From assembly GCA_017551675.1 (NCBI GenBank), contig JAFZLC010000055.1, positions 42,069-106,068 of the forward strand: a stretch of DNA of 64,000 nt. Direction: 5' to 3'. This DNA is from Paludibacteraceae bacterium (lineage in GTDB: Bacteria > Bacteroidota > Bacteroidia > Bacteroidales > Paludibacteraceae). The notes beneath the pieces are model-generated. The model worked only from the letters and a program-made list of their open reading frames with translations, was not told the origin of the DNA and ran no database searches. Within the stretch, counting starts at the first letter, position 1, and each line of letters begins with the position of its first letter. The position numbers and the translations under genes were made by a program. Positions 37,834 to 47,256 of this stretch are shown piece after piece.

Positions 37834-39258
37834 ATGAAAACGAATAAATTTTTAGCAATTTTCATTACCATGTTAGTAATGATGTGCGCAACAGCAAATG
37901 CTCAAAGAGGCGGTTCAAACAACGGAAGAGGTAGTAGTACTCGTTCTGAGATGAGCCGTAGTCAAAGCAATAGCAGTTCAACGAGAAGTTCTGTTCGTCA
38001 ATCGTCTAGCAGTACACGTCAAAGTTCTATTGGTAGTTCAAGCAACAGTTCTTCTACTCGCAGCTACAGCTCGAGTCCTGCAAGTAATAACCGTTCAAGT
38101 TCTTCTTACTCATCTTCGAGAAGCAGCAACATGTCTTCCGGCAGTAGAAGTTCTAACAACAGTTACTCTTCCAGCAGAAGTTCTTCAACTCCAAGCAGTT
38201 CATATTCTTCTACATCAAGAAGCAGTAACACGTCTTCATCAAGACAACAAGCAACTCCTACTCAAAGCTCTTCAAGAAGTAGTAGCATAAATAACAGAGG
38301 ATCTGTTAACAACTCAAATTCAAGAGGTTCTTCTGTTAATTCAAGCACAAGAAGTTCTAACAACTCTAGCACGAGAAGCTCCAACAACTCAACTACGAGA
38401 AGTTCTAGCAACTCAACGACAAGAAGCTCTGCTTCACCATCAAGAAGCTCTAACACAAGAAGTTCACAATCAACTTCTACAACCAGAAGCAGCAGCAATG
38501 TTCGTTCTAGTGCACCAAGCGGAGATAGAGGAGGCAATAAGAGCACGACTACTATTAGACCAAAATCTTCTGTAGTACCAGGACCTACTCCTGCAAAACA
38601 CAACGAAGGTTCTTTCCGTACTCGCACAGCTCCTCGTCCTCACGATTATGCTACATTGCACCCAGTAGGACACATCGGTCACCCTCATGTAGTGAACGGT
38701 CACACCTACTACGATAGAATCCACGCACACGCTCATCACTTCGAGCACGGTCACAATCGTTACTATGTGCACAGTGGACACTTCTATCACTGGCATCCAA
38801 CACTTGGATATGAGTTAATCGCTCGTCCTCTTGGATTGTTCTTCCACACTCTTCCTTTCACTTGTGTAAAGGTATATGTGAATTCAACTCCATATTGGTA
38901 TAGCGATGGCGTATGGTTCGGTGTTCAAAGAGGTGGATATGTAATCATCAACAGACCTTTGGCAGCTAACACAGAGATCTTCATTCAAACTCTTCCATTC
39001 ACCTGCCAAAAGGTAGTGATCAAAAACACCACATACTACTCAGGAGAAAACAACTTGTTCTTGCCAGTAAAAGGTGGTTACATCTTGGTTGACAACGCTG
39101 AAAGCTATGATGAAGTAGATGTAACAAACTTCGTTCAAGAGTTGCCTGCAGGTAGCAAACGTGTTATCGTAGATGGTAGATTATATTGGTTCGGTGCTGA
39201 CACTTGGTTTGAACCAGTCAACGGAGGATACGTAATCATAAATGAACCATATAAATAA
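37834..39258 (+). CDS. Secreted Ser/Arg/Asn-rich protein with three DUF6515-type repeats
   Basis: A 474-residue protein with a clear signal peptide (MKTNKFLAIFITMLVMMCATANA); the more upstream Met (37807) spoils it, so 37834 is chosen. Residues ~25-240 are low complexity, mainly Ser with Arg, Asn and Thr (units like TRSSNNS and SSRSS). A His-rich patch (HAHAHHFEHGH) follows. The C-terminal 150 residues hold three repeats of ~50 residues of the pattern LPFTCxKVxVxxTxYW...GGYVIIN, matching DUF6515. The repeats suggest a surface or periplasmic protein; the long basic, polar region could bind polyanions such as DNA or polysaccharide. Function is unknown. Confidence 0.8.
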   Translation: MKTNKFLAIFITMLVMMCATANAQRGGSNNGRGSSTRSEMSRSQSNSSSTRSSVRQSSSSTRQSSIGSSSNSSSTRSYSSSPASNNRSSSSYSSSRSSNMSSGSRSSNNSYSSSRSSSTPSSSYSSTSRSSNTSSSRQQATPTQSSSRSSSINNRGSVNNSNSRGSSVNSSTRSSNNSSTRSSNNSTTRSSSNSTTRSSASPSRSSNTRSSQSTSTTRSSSNVRSSAPSGDRGGNKSTTTIRPKSSVVPGPTPAKHNEGSFRTRTAPRPHDYATLHPVGHIGHPHVVNGHTYYDRIHAHAHHFEHGHNRYYVHSGHFYHWHPTLGYELIARPLGLFFHTLPFTCVKVYVNSTPYWYSDGVWFGVQRGGYVIINRPLAANTEIFIQTLPFTCQKVVIKNTTYYSGENNLFLPVKGGYILVDNAESYDEVDVTNFVQELPAGSKRVIVDGRLYWFGADTWFEPVNGGYVIINEPYK

Positions 39259-39271
39259 TTAAACATACGTT

Positions 39272-41389
39272 ATGTTATTCAATGCTTTAATAGCTAAGAA
39301 TCTAAATCTCAGAGAGCAGCAAGTGGCTAACACCCTCAGGCTGCTCTCTGATGGTGCTACAATACCCTTCATCAGTCGGTATAGAAAGGAGATGACTGGA
39401 GAACTGAATGAAGTGGAAATACAAGAAATTCAGATTCAGTTTGAGAAACTAACCGAACTAGAGAAAAGAAAAGATGCCATTCTCAAAAGCATTGAAGAAC
39501 AAGGGAAACTGACCCCTGAATTAAAGAAACGTATTCAAGAGTGTCAGTCTCTCACAGAAGTGGAAGACATCTACCTTCCTTATAAACCCAAAAGACGTAC
39601 TCGTGCGGAGATTGCTCGCGAAAAGGGATTGGAGCCATTAGCAAAGATCCTCATGCGACAGGAAGAACGAGACCCTGAAAACAGAGCATTAGGATTTGTC
39701 AAAGGGGATGTGAACAATGTCGAAGAGGCGCTTCAAGGTGCCAAAGATATCATTGCTGAATGGGTGAATGAAAACGAGCAGACTCGCGACCGCGTGCGTA
39801 AGTGCTTTCAACATGAGGCTCAGATATCCTCCAAACTGGTCAAAGGAAAAGAGAAAGAGGCGGAGAAATACCAAAACTATTTTGATACGGAAGAACCTTT
39901 ACGTCGCTGCACCTCCCATCGTCTTCTAGCTATGCGTAGAGGCGAAAAAGAGGGATTCCTTCGAATCAACATTGCACCTGACGAAGAGAACGTCTTAGAA
40001 CGCATCAAACGTCAATATCTAAAAGGACATACTCTCTCCTCTCAATTAGTGGAGGAGGCCATAGAAGATGCCTACAAACGCTTGCTGAAGCCTTCCATCG
40101 AAACGGAATTTGCCAACTCCAGCAAAGAAAAAGCAGACGAAGAGGCTATCAAGGTGTTCGCAGAGAACTTACGACAACTGCTACTCGCCTCCCCTTTGGG
40201 TGAAAAAAGAGTCTTGTCTATCGACCCTGGTTATCGTACAGGCTGTAAAGTGGTTTGCCTCGATGCGCAAGGCAACTTGCTTCATAACGAGACAATCTAC
40301 CCTCACCCACCTCAAAACGAATATGCTCAGTCCATGAGCAAAATTGCCAAACTGGTGGAAGCCTACAAAGTGGAAGCTATTGCCATTGGTAACGGAACAG
40401 CAGGAAGAGAAACAGAACAGTTTGTTCAGAGCATAAAATTTGACCATCCCGTTCAGGTCTTTGTGGTGAGCGAAAGCGGAGCTTCCGTCTATTCTGCTTC
40501 AGCTATTGCCCGAGAAGAGTTTCCCGACTACGATGTAACAGTACGCGGAGCCGTCTCTATTGGACGAAGACTGATGGACCCTTTGGCTGAATTGGTTAAG
40601 ATTGATCCGAAATCCATCGGTGTGGGACAATATCAGCACGATGTGGATCAGACAAAACTAAAGAAGTCACTAGATCAAACCGTCATCAATAGTGTTAACC
40701 AAGTAGGTGTCAACCTCAACACGGCAAGCAAGCATCTATTGACCTACATCTCTGGATTGGGTCCTCAATTAGCTCAAAACATTGTTGAGTACAGAGCTGC
40801 CAACGGAGCCTTCAAAAGTCGTGACGAATTAAAGAAAGTTCCACGTCTTGGAAGTAAAGCCTACGAACAATGTGCGGGCTTCTTACGAATCACTGATGCA
40901 GAAAATCCATTAGACAATACCGCGGTTCATCCAGAGAGCTACGGAATCGTCAAAAAGATGGCGAATAACCTTCACTGCACAATCAGCGAACTACTTCGCA
41001 ACAAAGAAATCAGAAATCAAATCGATCTAAATCAATACATTACAGAAGGTGTCGGACTTCCAACGCTAAAAGACATCATGACAGAGTTGGAAAAGCCAGG
41101 AAGAGACTGCAGACAAACCATAAAAGTGTTTGAATTTGACCCTACATTAAAAACAATAGAGGATGTAAAGGTGGGTATTGAATACCCTGCCATTGTCACA
41201 AACATCACCAACTTTGGAGTCTTTGCTGATTTAGGAATTAAAGTGAACGGACTTATTCACGTCTCTCAACTATCCGACCATTTCGTCAGCAATCCTGCGG
41301 ATGTAGTAAGTTTACATCAGCAAATCATGGTAAAAGTATTGAGTGTGGATTTGGAAAGAAAACGCATTCAGCTATCCTACGTAAAATAG
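39272..41389 (+). CDS. tex: Tex-family transcription/RNA-binding protein
   Basis: A 705-residue cytoplasmic protein. Order: Tex N-terminal helical domain (NLREQQVANTLRLLSDGATIPFISRYRKE), YqgF/RuvC-like domain (VLSIDPGYRTGCKVVCLD), helix-hairpin-helix (NTASKHLLTYISGLGPQLAQNIVEY) and C-terminal S1 RNA-binding domain (GIEYPAIVTNITNFGVFADLGI). Tex supports transcription and RNA handling; the exact role is not known. It starts 14 bases after the DUF6515 gene stop. It is convergent with the 41407 gene, separated by 17 bases. Confidence 0.95.
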   Translation: MLFNALIAKNLNLREQQVANTLRLLSDGATIPFISRYRKEMTGELNEVEIQEIQIQFEKLTELEKRKDAILKSIEEQGKLTPELKKRIQECQSLTEVEDIYLPYKPKRRTRAEIAREKGLEPLAKILMRQEERDPENRALGFVKGDVNNVEEALQGAKDIIAEWVNENEQTRDRVRKCFQHEAQISSKLVKGKEKEAEKYQNYFDTEEPLRRCTSHRLLAMRRGEKEGFLRINIAPDEENVLERIKRQYLKGHTLSSQLVEEAIEDAYKRLLKPSIETEFANSSKEKADEEAIKVFAENLRQLLLASPLGEKRVLSIDPGYRTGCKVVCLDAQGNLLHNETIYPHPPQNEYAQSMSKIAKLVEAYKVEAIAIGNGTAGRETEQFVQSIKFDHPVQVFVVSESGASVYSASAIAREEFPDYDVTVRGAVSIGRRLMDPLAELVKIDPKSIGVGQYQHDVDQTKLKKSLDQTVINSVNQVGVNLNTASKHLLTYISGLGPQLAQNIVEYRAANGAFKSRDELKKVPRLGSKAYEQCAGFLRITDAENPLDNTAVHPESYGIVKKMANNLHCTISELLRNKEIRNQIDLNQYITEGVGLPTLKDIMTELEKPGRDCRQTIKVFEFDPTLKTIEDVKVGIEYPAIVTNITNFGVFADLGIKVNGLIHVSQLSDHFVSNPADVVSLHQQIMVKVLSVDLERKRIQLSYVK

Positions 41390-41406
41390 GAAGGCAACAA
41401 TCAGAA

Positions 41407-42018
41407 TCACTTGCAAGCATTCAATCCCTGAAGTGCAGATGCACTAGAAGGTTGGATGAGCAATGCCTGATTAAACAGCAATTTTGCCTTTTCAATCTTT
41501 TTCAGATAATAACAATTCCACGCAGACAAAATCACAATATCATAGTCAAAAGGATACAAACTTTCTATTCTATCAAAATAGGGAGCTGCTTTTGCATATT
41601 CACCCACATTATAGTACATCAAGCCCCTATAATAATTGGCCTTACTATTGTTCGGGTCTAGTTTTATAATTGCATCATACTGAGCCGCCACCTTATCCCA
41701 TGCCTTTAATTTAGCCGCAGGGAGGACATATCCGAAACGAGCCTCAATGGAAGTTGGGCGCAATTGGATACTTTTAGCATAATAATAGAGAGAATTCTTA
41801 TAATCTCCATTCAAATAATAGAGCCATCCCAATCTTAGATCAACAGCGTAAATATCTGTTTTGATGGATAACAACTCATTAATGGCATTAGCATACTGTT
41901 TCGACTCTTCGTATGCGTAACTTTTACGAAAAGCCTCCGTTCTATACTCCTGCGCCATACCAAACATGGCGTATGACATGAGTACCGCTGTAATAATTAT
42001 TTTTCTAAAAAGTTCCAT
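41407..42018 (-). CDS. Periplasmic TPR protein, last gene of the 41-48 kb operon
   Basis: A 203-residue protein with a signal peptide (MELFRKIIITAVLMSYAMFGMA). At least four TPR-like helix pairs follow, such as LGWLYYLNGDYKNSLYYYAKSI, PNNSKANYYRGLMYYNVGEYAKA and LSAWNCYYLKKIEKAKLLFNQAL. It is likely a periplasmic scaffold or chaperone for the beta-barrel protein encoded upstream, whose 3' end it overlaps by 22 bases. No enzymatic motif is seen. The gene is the terminal member of a six-gene cluster. Confidence 0.8.
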   Translation of the reverse strand: MELFRKIIITAVLMSYAMFGMAQEYRTEAFRKSYAYEESKQYANAINELLSIKTDIYAVDLRLGWLYYLNGDYKNSLYYYAKSIQLRPTSIEARFGYVLPAAKLKAWDKVAAQYDAIIKLDPNNSKANYYRGLMYYNVGEYAKAAPYFDRIESLYPFDYDIVILSAWNCYYLKKIEKAKLLFNQALLIQPSSASALQGLNACK

Positions 42019-43760
42019 TTTACACCCAAAGATAATACGTGATCATATACGTCAGCAGATTCCGCATAAAAAGTGTTCACATCAGAACTCAGCGTGGATG
42101 CTATCCTATCTGTAAGACGATAACTTAAATACAAATTAATTCCCCTTTCTATAGGGACTATCGCTTGAAAAGATGCTCTAAAACGAGTATCATCTGATGG
42201 CAAATATACAAAATTTATATCAGAATCCTCACATCCTTTCAAATCCCCATACAAAAATGCTCCTTCCACCCATACTCTCGGGAAGAGTTTCACACCTGCA
42301 GACACCTCTATTAGTGGACATTTTTCAGTTCTTTTATCCAATCTATCCACCATCTTCAAATTAATTTTCTGTTTCTGTTTACGCCACAAATAGAATAGAC
42401 GTGCCTTGAAAAACAGATCCAGACTTCCTTTCGGATACCATACATAGCTACTTCCGATTTGGTATACATTGTAACGCCAATTAGCCAAGAAAGAGGTTCT
42501 AAAGGTGAATTCATGCTCTTTGTAATACTTAGTGGCAGAAGCTCCAAAAAGGAATGACATGTGTTTTATTCGATTATACTCCTTGAGATAGAAGTTCCTC
42601 AACCTCTGTTCATACTCTTCTCCTCCATTATTATAATATTGCTCATAATCGTTTATCAGATAGTCATAATATGGATTGTAATACGGGTTATAATCGGGAT
42701 TAAACCAATATGGATTGAACCATCCATAATAAGTATTATTCCTTCCTTGGTGATTCCACCAATCGTTGTTTCCCCACCATCCTTGATTATTATTCCACCA
42801 GTTCTGATTATTATCATTTGTATTCTGATTATTATTCTGGTTATTATCACCATTGACCTGATTTCCATTCAAGTTCTGATTATTGTTGTCAGACCTTTCT
42901 TCCTTGGGATCATTGGTTTTATCATTGTTGTCGGTTGGGATTCCGCCAATATTCTGATTTTGATTTTCCCAATAATCAGTCGGTGATGGCACCCACCATT
43001 CATTAGGATTGTAACCTTGGTTGTTTCCTGGATTATCATAATCACTCTCACCAGCTTTCAAGACTCCCTTTTTAGTTGTCGCCGCCGAACCATTATTATC
43101 ATTTTTAAAGGCAATGGAGTCAAAATCATACCTAACAACTTTCTGATTGGAGTATATAAACCGGCCAAAGAGAGAGACTTTCCACCCCTTAGGCAAAATT
43201 GTTGATGCCTCTGCCGCATAATCCACCGAGATGTAACTCATTTTCTCTCTGAACAGATTTTTATACATCACATCCAAATCGCTGTTATAAGACTGATTGA
43301 CGAAGCCAATGGAATGCGAAACATTTACCTTCTCCACATCATGATTGAGAGTTCCTCGCAATGAGAAACCATCATTTTCATTATAATACTCTGAATAGAT
43401 ACACATCTTGTTTCCTTCCGACTCATTTGACTGATGCAACCAGGAAGCCTCTGCATACAATTCATACTTCTTTTCGAGAGGTGGTATCACTGATTTACGA
43501 TTCAAATACATGGCCGCCTGAGGCAAAAGTTTATTGACCGTTGTATCAAACGGATAGCGTTCATACGCCTTCGTCAAATAGTAATACGACCGTGCATAGT
43601 TACCTCGATCAAACCATGTATGTCCGATTCTTTTTGCCTCTTCAAAATCAAGATCCAAGCTATAGACATTCGATTGCCAATACAATGAATCGACCATCTC
43701 ATTTGCTCTTACAGCGAATGAGATGATGATCAATAAATATGTGACAATCCTTCTTTTCAT
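41997..43760 (-). CDS. Outer-membrane beta-barrel protein with TPR N-terminus and Asn/Gln-rich insert
   Basis: A 587-residue protein with signal peptide (MKRRIVTYLLIIISFAVRA). Residues ~35-110 are TPR-like (DRGNYARSYYYLTKAYERYPF). From ~115 on, alternating aromatic strands (YAEASWLHQ, ISVDYAAEASTIL, SLGVKWNFLEK at the end) suggest a YaiO-like or PgaA-like beta barrel. Between about 235 and 385 a low-complexity insert is dominated by Asn, Gln, Asp, Trp and Tyr (NNQNTNDNNQNWWNNNQGWW; YWFNPDYNPYYNPYYDYL). The insert has prion-like composition. TPR-barrel proteins of this type export polysaccharides in other bacteria, so export or anchoring of a surface product is a reasonable inference. It overlaps the following TPR gene by 22 bases. 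Confidence 0.75.
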   Translation of the reverse strand: MKRRIVTYLLIIISFAVRANEMVDSLYWQSNVYSLDLDFEEAKRIGHTWFDRGNYARSYYYLTKAYERYPFDTTVNKLLPQAAMYLNRKSVIPPLEKKYELYAEASWLHQSNESEGNKMCIYSEYYNENDGFSLRGTLNHDVEKVNVSHSIGFVNQSYNSDLDVMYKNLFREKMSYISVDYAAEASTILPKGWKVSLFGRFIYSNQKVVRYDFDSIAFKNDNNGSAATTKKGVLKAGESDYDNPGNNQGYNPNEWWVPSPTDYWENQNQNIGGIPTDNNDKTNDPKEERSDNNNQNLNGNQVNGDNNQNNNQNTNDNNQNWWNNNQGWWGNNDWWNHQGRNNTYYGWFNPYWFNPDYNPYYNPYYDYLINDYEQYYNNGGEEYEQRLRNFYLKEYNRIKHMSFLFGASATKYYKEHEFTFRTSFLANWRYNVYQIGSSYVWYPKGSLDLFFKARLFYLWRKQKQKINLKMVDRLDKRTEKCPLIEVSAGVKLFPRVWVEGAFLYGDLKGCEDSDINFVYLPSDDTRFRASFQAIVPIERGINLYLSYRLTDRIASTLSSDVNTFYAESADVYDHVLSLGVKWNFLEK

Positions 43761-43766
43761 ACGACA

Positions 43767-45914
43767 CTACTGAATTTGAATAATCCAAGGTTCCTTATCT
43801 GGTTCCATCACCTTTATCGACGCAATCCGATTAGATTCATAATTCGTCTCAAATGACATAGTGGTGTTTGTCTTGTTCAAAAGACTCTTCACCATCATTG
43901 TTTTAATCTGATTATTCTCTTTCGATGGTAAAACCTGATAAGAATAGTTCATAAATGTAAGGAACGGCGCGCAAAGGTCTTGCAACCATCCCAATGGACT
44001 GTGACCCTTTAACGTCAGAGGCATATTCTCCGTCAATTCACTCTGTTCTGACAGGAACAACACTCTGTAATTGGATAGGAAGAAGTAATATAGATTTGAA
44101 TGCACATCTCCCTCATATCGTTGGAAGCAGAAATCGCTCTCTCGACAAGAGAACCATGCTTTAGCACCCGTCTGAACGGAACGGAAGAAATAGTATCCAT
44201 ATTCATAACATACCTCCCACGTTTCATTTCCATATCGTTCTGATTGGGATGTTATTCGTGTACCCACGACAAAGCTATACCGAGCTGCCATCATCTTGTC
44301 GTAGTTCATATTCACCACTACTTCATTTTCCTGCGGAATACCCACAAGTGATGGTTTATATGTATCATCCCCTTCCTTGCTCAAATAAGAAGATAGTTTA
44401 TACTCAATCGTAGGTGCACCCACATAGGGAGCCAACTGAAATTGGAAATGCAAATGTGGGTAAGGAGAAAGTCCCGAATTACCACACAAGCCCAACATGT
44501 CACCCTTACGAACCACATCGCCCACCTTACAACTAACTGACCCAATCTTCAGATGCGCCACCAACGAATATAATTGCTCCGAATGTTTCAACAGCACATA
44601 ATTACCCCAATTCTGCACCTTATTTTCTTTTCCTATAGGGTTATCCTCCACATCGTTTTGCAAGGCAACCACTTCACCCGAATAGGCTGCTACAACAGGC
44701 TTTCCGTAGCAGAAGTAGTCCGTAAGCATGAACCCATTGTCCTTATAGAGTTTTCCATCAAATTCAATCTGAAAATCATGGGCATGACACCACGCATCCT
44801 TGTGCGTATATTGTCCGTTATATGCTTGTGTCACCTTCCACTCACCCATGAAAGGAAGTGAAATAGGAAGATAATTCAAATATTCAAATCGATTTTGGTT
44901 TACCAAGTGGTAATAGATATTATTCTCAGGGGTTGACTCCAAGAAATAAGAGACATAAGGAGCTGAAACTCTTTCTCTACGTTTCATAAGATAAAGAAAG
45001 AGAATGCTGACAGAACAGAATGCCAATGAGAACGTTGGCAACATGAAATAAGAAAGGAGTCTCGTAGACGAGAATATCACCATAAACTGTGCAGGTATCA
45101 ACAACAATACCCACATAAAGGTTTTCAACGATGGTACAAGATAACATCCTCCCAATGCCAAAGCCGTAAAGATAAAGTTGAAACCTACATAGACGAAAGG
45201 AAGATGGAAGATATCAAATCCAAACCATTCGAAACAAAAATAGGCAACAAGGAAACTCACAAATGAGGTGGAGAAAGCTATTCGAGAATAGCACAGCAAA
45301 ACAATCGACAAAATCAATCCCGTCAGCAAATCAGACTGAAAGAAAACAAATCCGATACTTGACAAATAGAGCAATATTGGATTAGGCAAGTGATTCCATA
45401 TCGGTGCAGACGAAATAGCCTCAACAGAGAAAGGTCCGATTGAAAGTGAATGTTGTGAAACCAACATAAAGATATCTACGCCTGCATAGCCATCTGTTTG
45501 CTGAAAGACCAGCTGCGCAATCCAAAGGCAAAGTAGGAACGGCAATGCTAAATAGGGCAATCCATACTTCTGCAAACAACCATCCAACCATACCGTCAAC
45601 AACAACACTAATATGGAGAGAGCAAATATCAATCCGATCAAAACAAAGCTAAAACTGAAAATCGCACCCAAAGCAATGCCCACCAACACCGCATTGAATC
45701 CATAAAGTCCCGTTTCAATCTTATACCGATTCAAATTCAATGAGAGGGAAATGGCATTCACCAACATACAGCAGACAAGTCCGCAAATGCCCTGCGTTGG
45801 ATACAAAAATGTAAGAAGCAACAATGCAATACCGAACCATCTACTTCGTGAGAAGAAGATAGCCGAATAACTGTTAATAATACTCCTTACAAATAGTTTC
45901 AAATTATCTTTCAT
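43767..45914 (-). CDS. Urea-transporter-like channel fused to an M23 peptidase domain
   Basis: A 715-residue fusion. Residues ~20-290 are hydrophobic with ten or so helices and the UT-family signature LNRYKIETGLYGFNAVLVG, as in bacterial urea channels. After a linker comes an M23 (LytM-type) domain, about residues 370-530, with HDFQIEFDG (His...Asp) and the second metal motif PYPHLHFQF near residue 487. M23 enzymes cut peptidoglycan cross bridges. The C-terminal ~180 residues are a soluble region of unknown fold. Whether the UT part moves urea or another small amide is not known. It begins seven bases after the decarboxylase-like gene. Confidence 0.82.
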   Translation of the reverse strand: MKDNLKLFVRSIINSYSAIFFSRSRWFGIALLLLTFLYPTQGICGLVCCMLVNAISLSLNLNRYKIETGLYGFNAVLVGIALGAIFSFSFVLIGLIFALSILVLLLTVWLDGCLQKYGLPYLALPFLLCLWIAQLVFQQTDGYAGVDIFMLVSQHSLSIGPFSVEAISSAPIWNHLPNPILLYLSSIGFVFFQSDLLTGLILSIVLLCYSRIAFSTSFVSFLVAYFCFEWFGFDIFHLPFVYVGFNFIFTALALGGCYLVPSLKTFMWVLLLIPAQFMVIFSSTRLLSYFMLPTFSLAFCSVSILFLYLMKRRERVSAPYVSYFLESTPENNIYYHLVNQNRFEYLNYLPISLPFMGEWKVTQAYNGQYTHKDAWCHAHDFQIEFDGKLYKDNGFMLTDYFCYGKPVVAAYSGEVVALQNDVEDNPIGKENKVQNWGNYVLLKHSEQLYSLVAHLKIGSVSCKVGDVVRKGDMLGLCGNSGLSPYPHLHFQFQLAPYVGAPTIEYKLSSYLSKEGDDTYKPSLVGIPQENEVVVNMNYDKMMAARYSFVVGTRITSQSERYGNETWEVCYEYGYYFFRSVQTGAKAWFSCRESDFCFQRYEGDVHSNLYYFFLSNYRVLFLSEQSELTENMPLTLKGHSPLGWLQDLCAPFLTFMNYSYQVLPSKENNQIKTMMVKSLLNKTNTTMSFETNYESNRIASIKVMEPDKEPWIIQIQ

Positions 45915-45921
45915 TAGTTTT

Positions 45922-47256
45922 TCAACTTTCTAAAGACGTAACATAATCATAATCCTCCCGACGACGAATCACCTTCATCTTACCATCAGCAATCATCACA
46001 ACGGAAGGACGATATTCAATAAATTGCATCCACTGCGTTACATTATAAGCTCCCACATGATGAATCAAAAGGAGATCTCCTGGATTGAGTATTGGCAATG
46101 CCACTCGTTCGCGAATCACATCAATGTTCATACACAAAGGACCGGTCAGACGTGTCTCTTCCACAAAAGAGCCTGTTGTTTGGACCACCGAAACCTTGTG
46201 GTTATACCAGAAGGAGGTAAAGAGCAAATTGACACCTGCATCAATCGATGTGTTGGATACTCCATTAGCCAGACGTTTATGGTTCAAGACGGACGTCAAC
46301 AGATAACCTGCATCATCAATCAATGCCCTACCCGTCTCCAATATCAACATTGGTCTCTGTCCGCTTGGAAATTGCGTTTTCAACAAGACCGATGTGATAG
46401 CTTCCGCATAATCATCCATGGAAAGTGTCAGCTCCGCACCATTCACATACGAACCTTTCAATGTGTTTTTCGAAGCGAATCCTCCTCCCAAATCAATATA
46501 TTGCAGTGAGAAAGAGTACTCCGACTCCAATCGGCAAGCCAAATCCACCATTTTCATGGTTGCCTTTTTATAGATATCAGCAGACAATATAAAGGTTCCA
46601 ACGTGACAATGTAAACCTGTCAAAGAGAGTCTCTTCTCATGCATCACCTGCGTGACTGTATGCCAGGCCGAACCATCTTCCAAATTGAAACCGAATCTAT
46701 CCCACTGAGGATAGGTGCCCACATTCATATTGACACGAACAGCTACCCTTGCCTGCATATTCAGTTCCTCCGTCACCGACAAAAGTCTGCACAATTCATG
46801 GGTGTTGTCAATGTGTATCAAAGAATCATTCATCACAGCCCGACGCAAGTCTTCAACTGTTTTCGACGGACCATTGAAGATAATTTTCTTAGGGTCGCAA
46901 CCATTGTTCAGTGCCTTCTGGTATTCAAGGCCAGAGACCACTTCCGCCCAGCTACCCTCTTCATGAAAGACCTTACAAATGGAGGAGATATAATTCGTTT
47001 TATATGACCATGCAAAATTGACGGACGAGTAGCGTGTAGAAAAAGCACGTTTAGCATTTCGAATATTCGATCTAATCTGCTGTTCAGAGAAGACAAACAA
47101 AGGGGTCCCCTCCTTAGCCGCCAGCAATTCCAACGACATGCCATCAATCTCCGAAATCTGTGACACAGAGGTCATCGATCCCGTCTTACTTGGCATTGAA
47201 GGCTCTATGGTCTTCAACAATGGTCTTTCATATTTTCTTTTCTCACCCATACTCAT
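45922..47256 (-). CDS. Fold-type III PLP-dependent decarboxylase-like enzyme (LysA/ODC family)
   Basis: A 444-residue protein of the Orn/DAP/Arg decarboxylase 2 family. The PLP lysine lies in NFAWSYKTN (about residue 85), LHCHVGTF and IDLGGGFASKN bind the cofactor phosphate, ILETGRALIDDAG matches the second block, and GPLCMNIDVI holds the catalytic Cys (about residue 374). GAYNVTQWMQFIEYRPSVV is the usual last motif, with Met in place of the common Ser. About 40 residues precede the barrel. The substrate is not lysine-pathway diaminopimelate by context; the neighbours are an ATP-grasp ligase and a PqqD-like protein. It ends the same base before the ATP-grasp gene's stop, with no gap. Confidence 0.85.
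   Translation of the reverse strand: MSMGEKRKYERPLLKTIEPSMPSKTGSMTSVSQISEIDGMSLELLAAKEGTPLFVFSEQQIRSNIRNAKRAFSTRYSSVNFAWSYKTNYISSICKVFHEEGSWAEVVSGLEYQKALNNGCDPKKIIFNGPSKTVEDLRRAVMNDSLIHIDNTHELCRLLSVTEELNMQARVAVRVNMNVGTYPQWDRFGFNLEDGSAWHTVTQVMHEKRLSLTGLHCHVGTFILSADIYKKATMKMVDLACRLESEYSFSLQYIDLGGGFASKNTLKGSYVNGAELTLSMDDYAEAITSVLLKTQFPSGQRPMLILETGRALIDDAGYLLTSVLNHKRLANGVSNTSIDAGVNLLFTSFWYNHKVSVVQTTGSFVEETRLTGPLCMNIDVIRERVALPILNPGDLLLIHHVGAYNVTQWMQFIEYRPSVVMIADGKMKVIRRREDYDYVTSLES

Noticed and set aside
38262..38627. A Leu/Glu-rich frame antisense to the Ser/Arg-rich gene
   Set aside because: It mirrors the repeats of the sense strand and has no start context.
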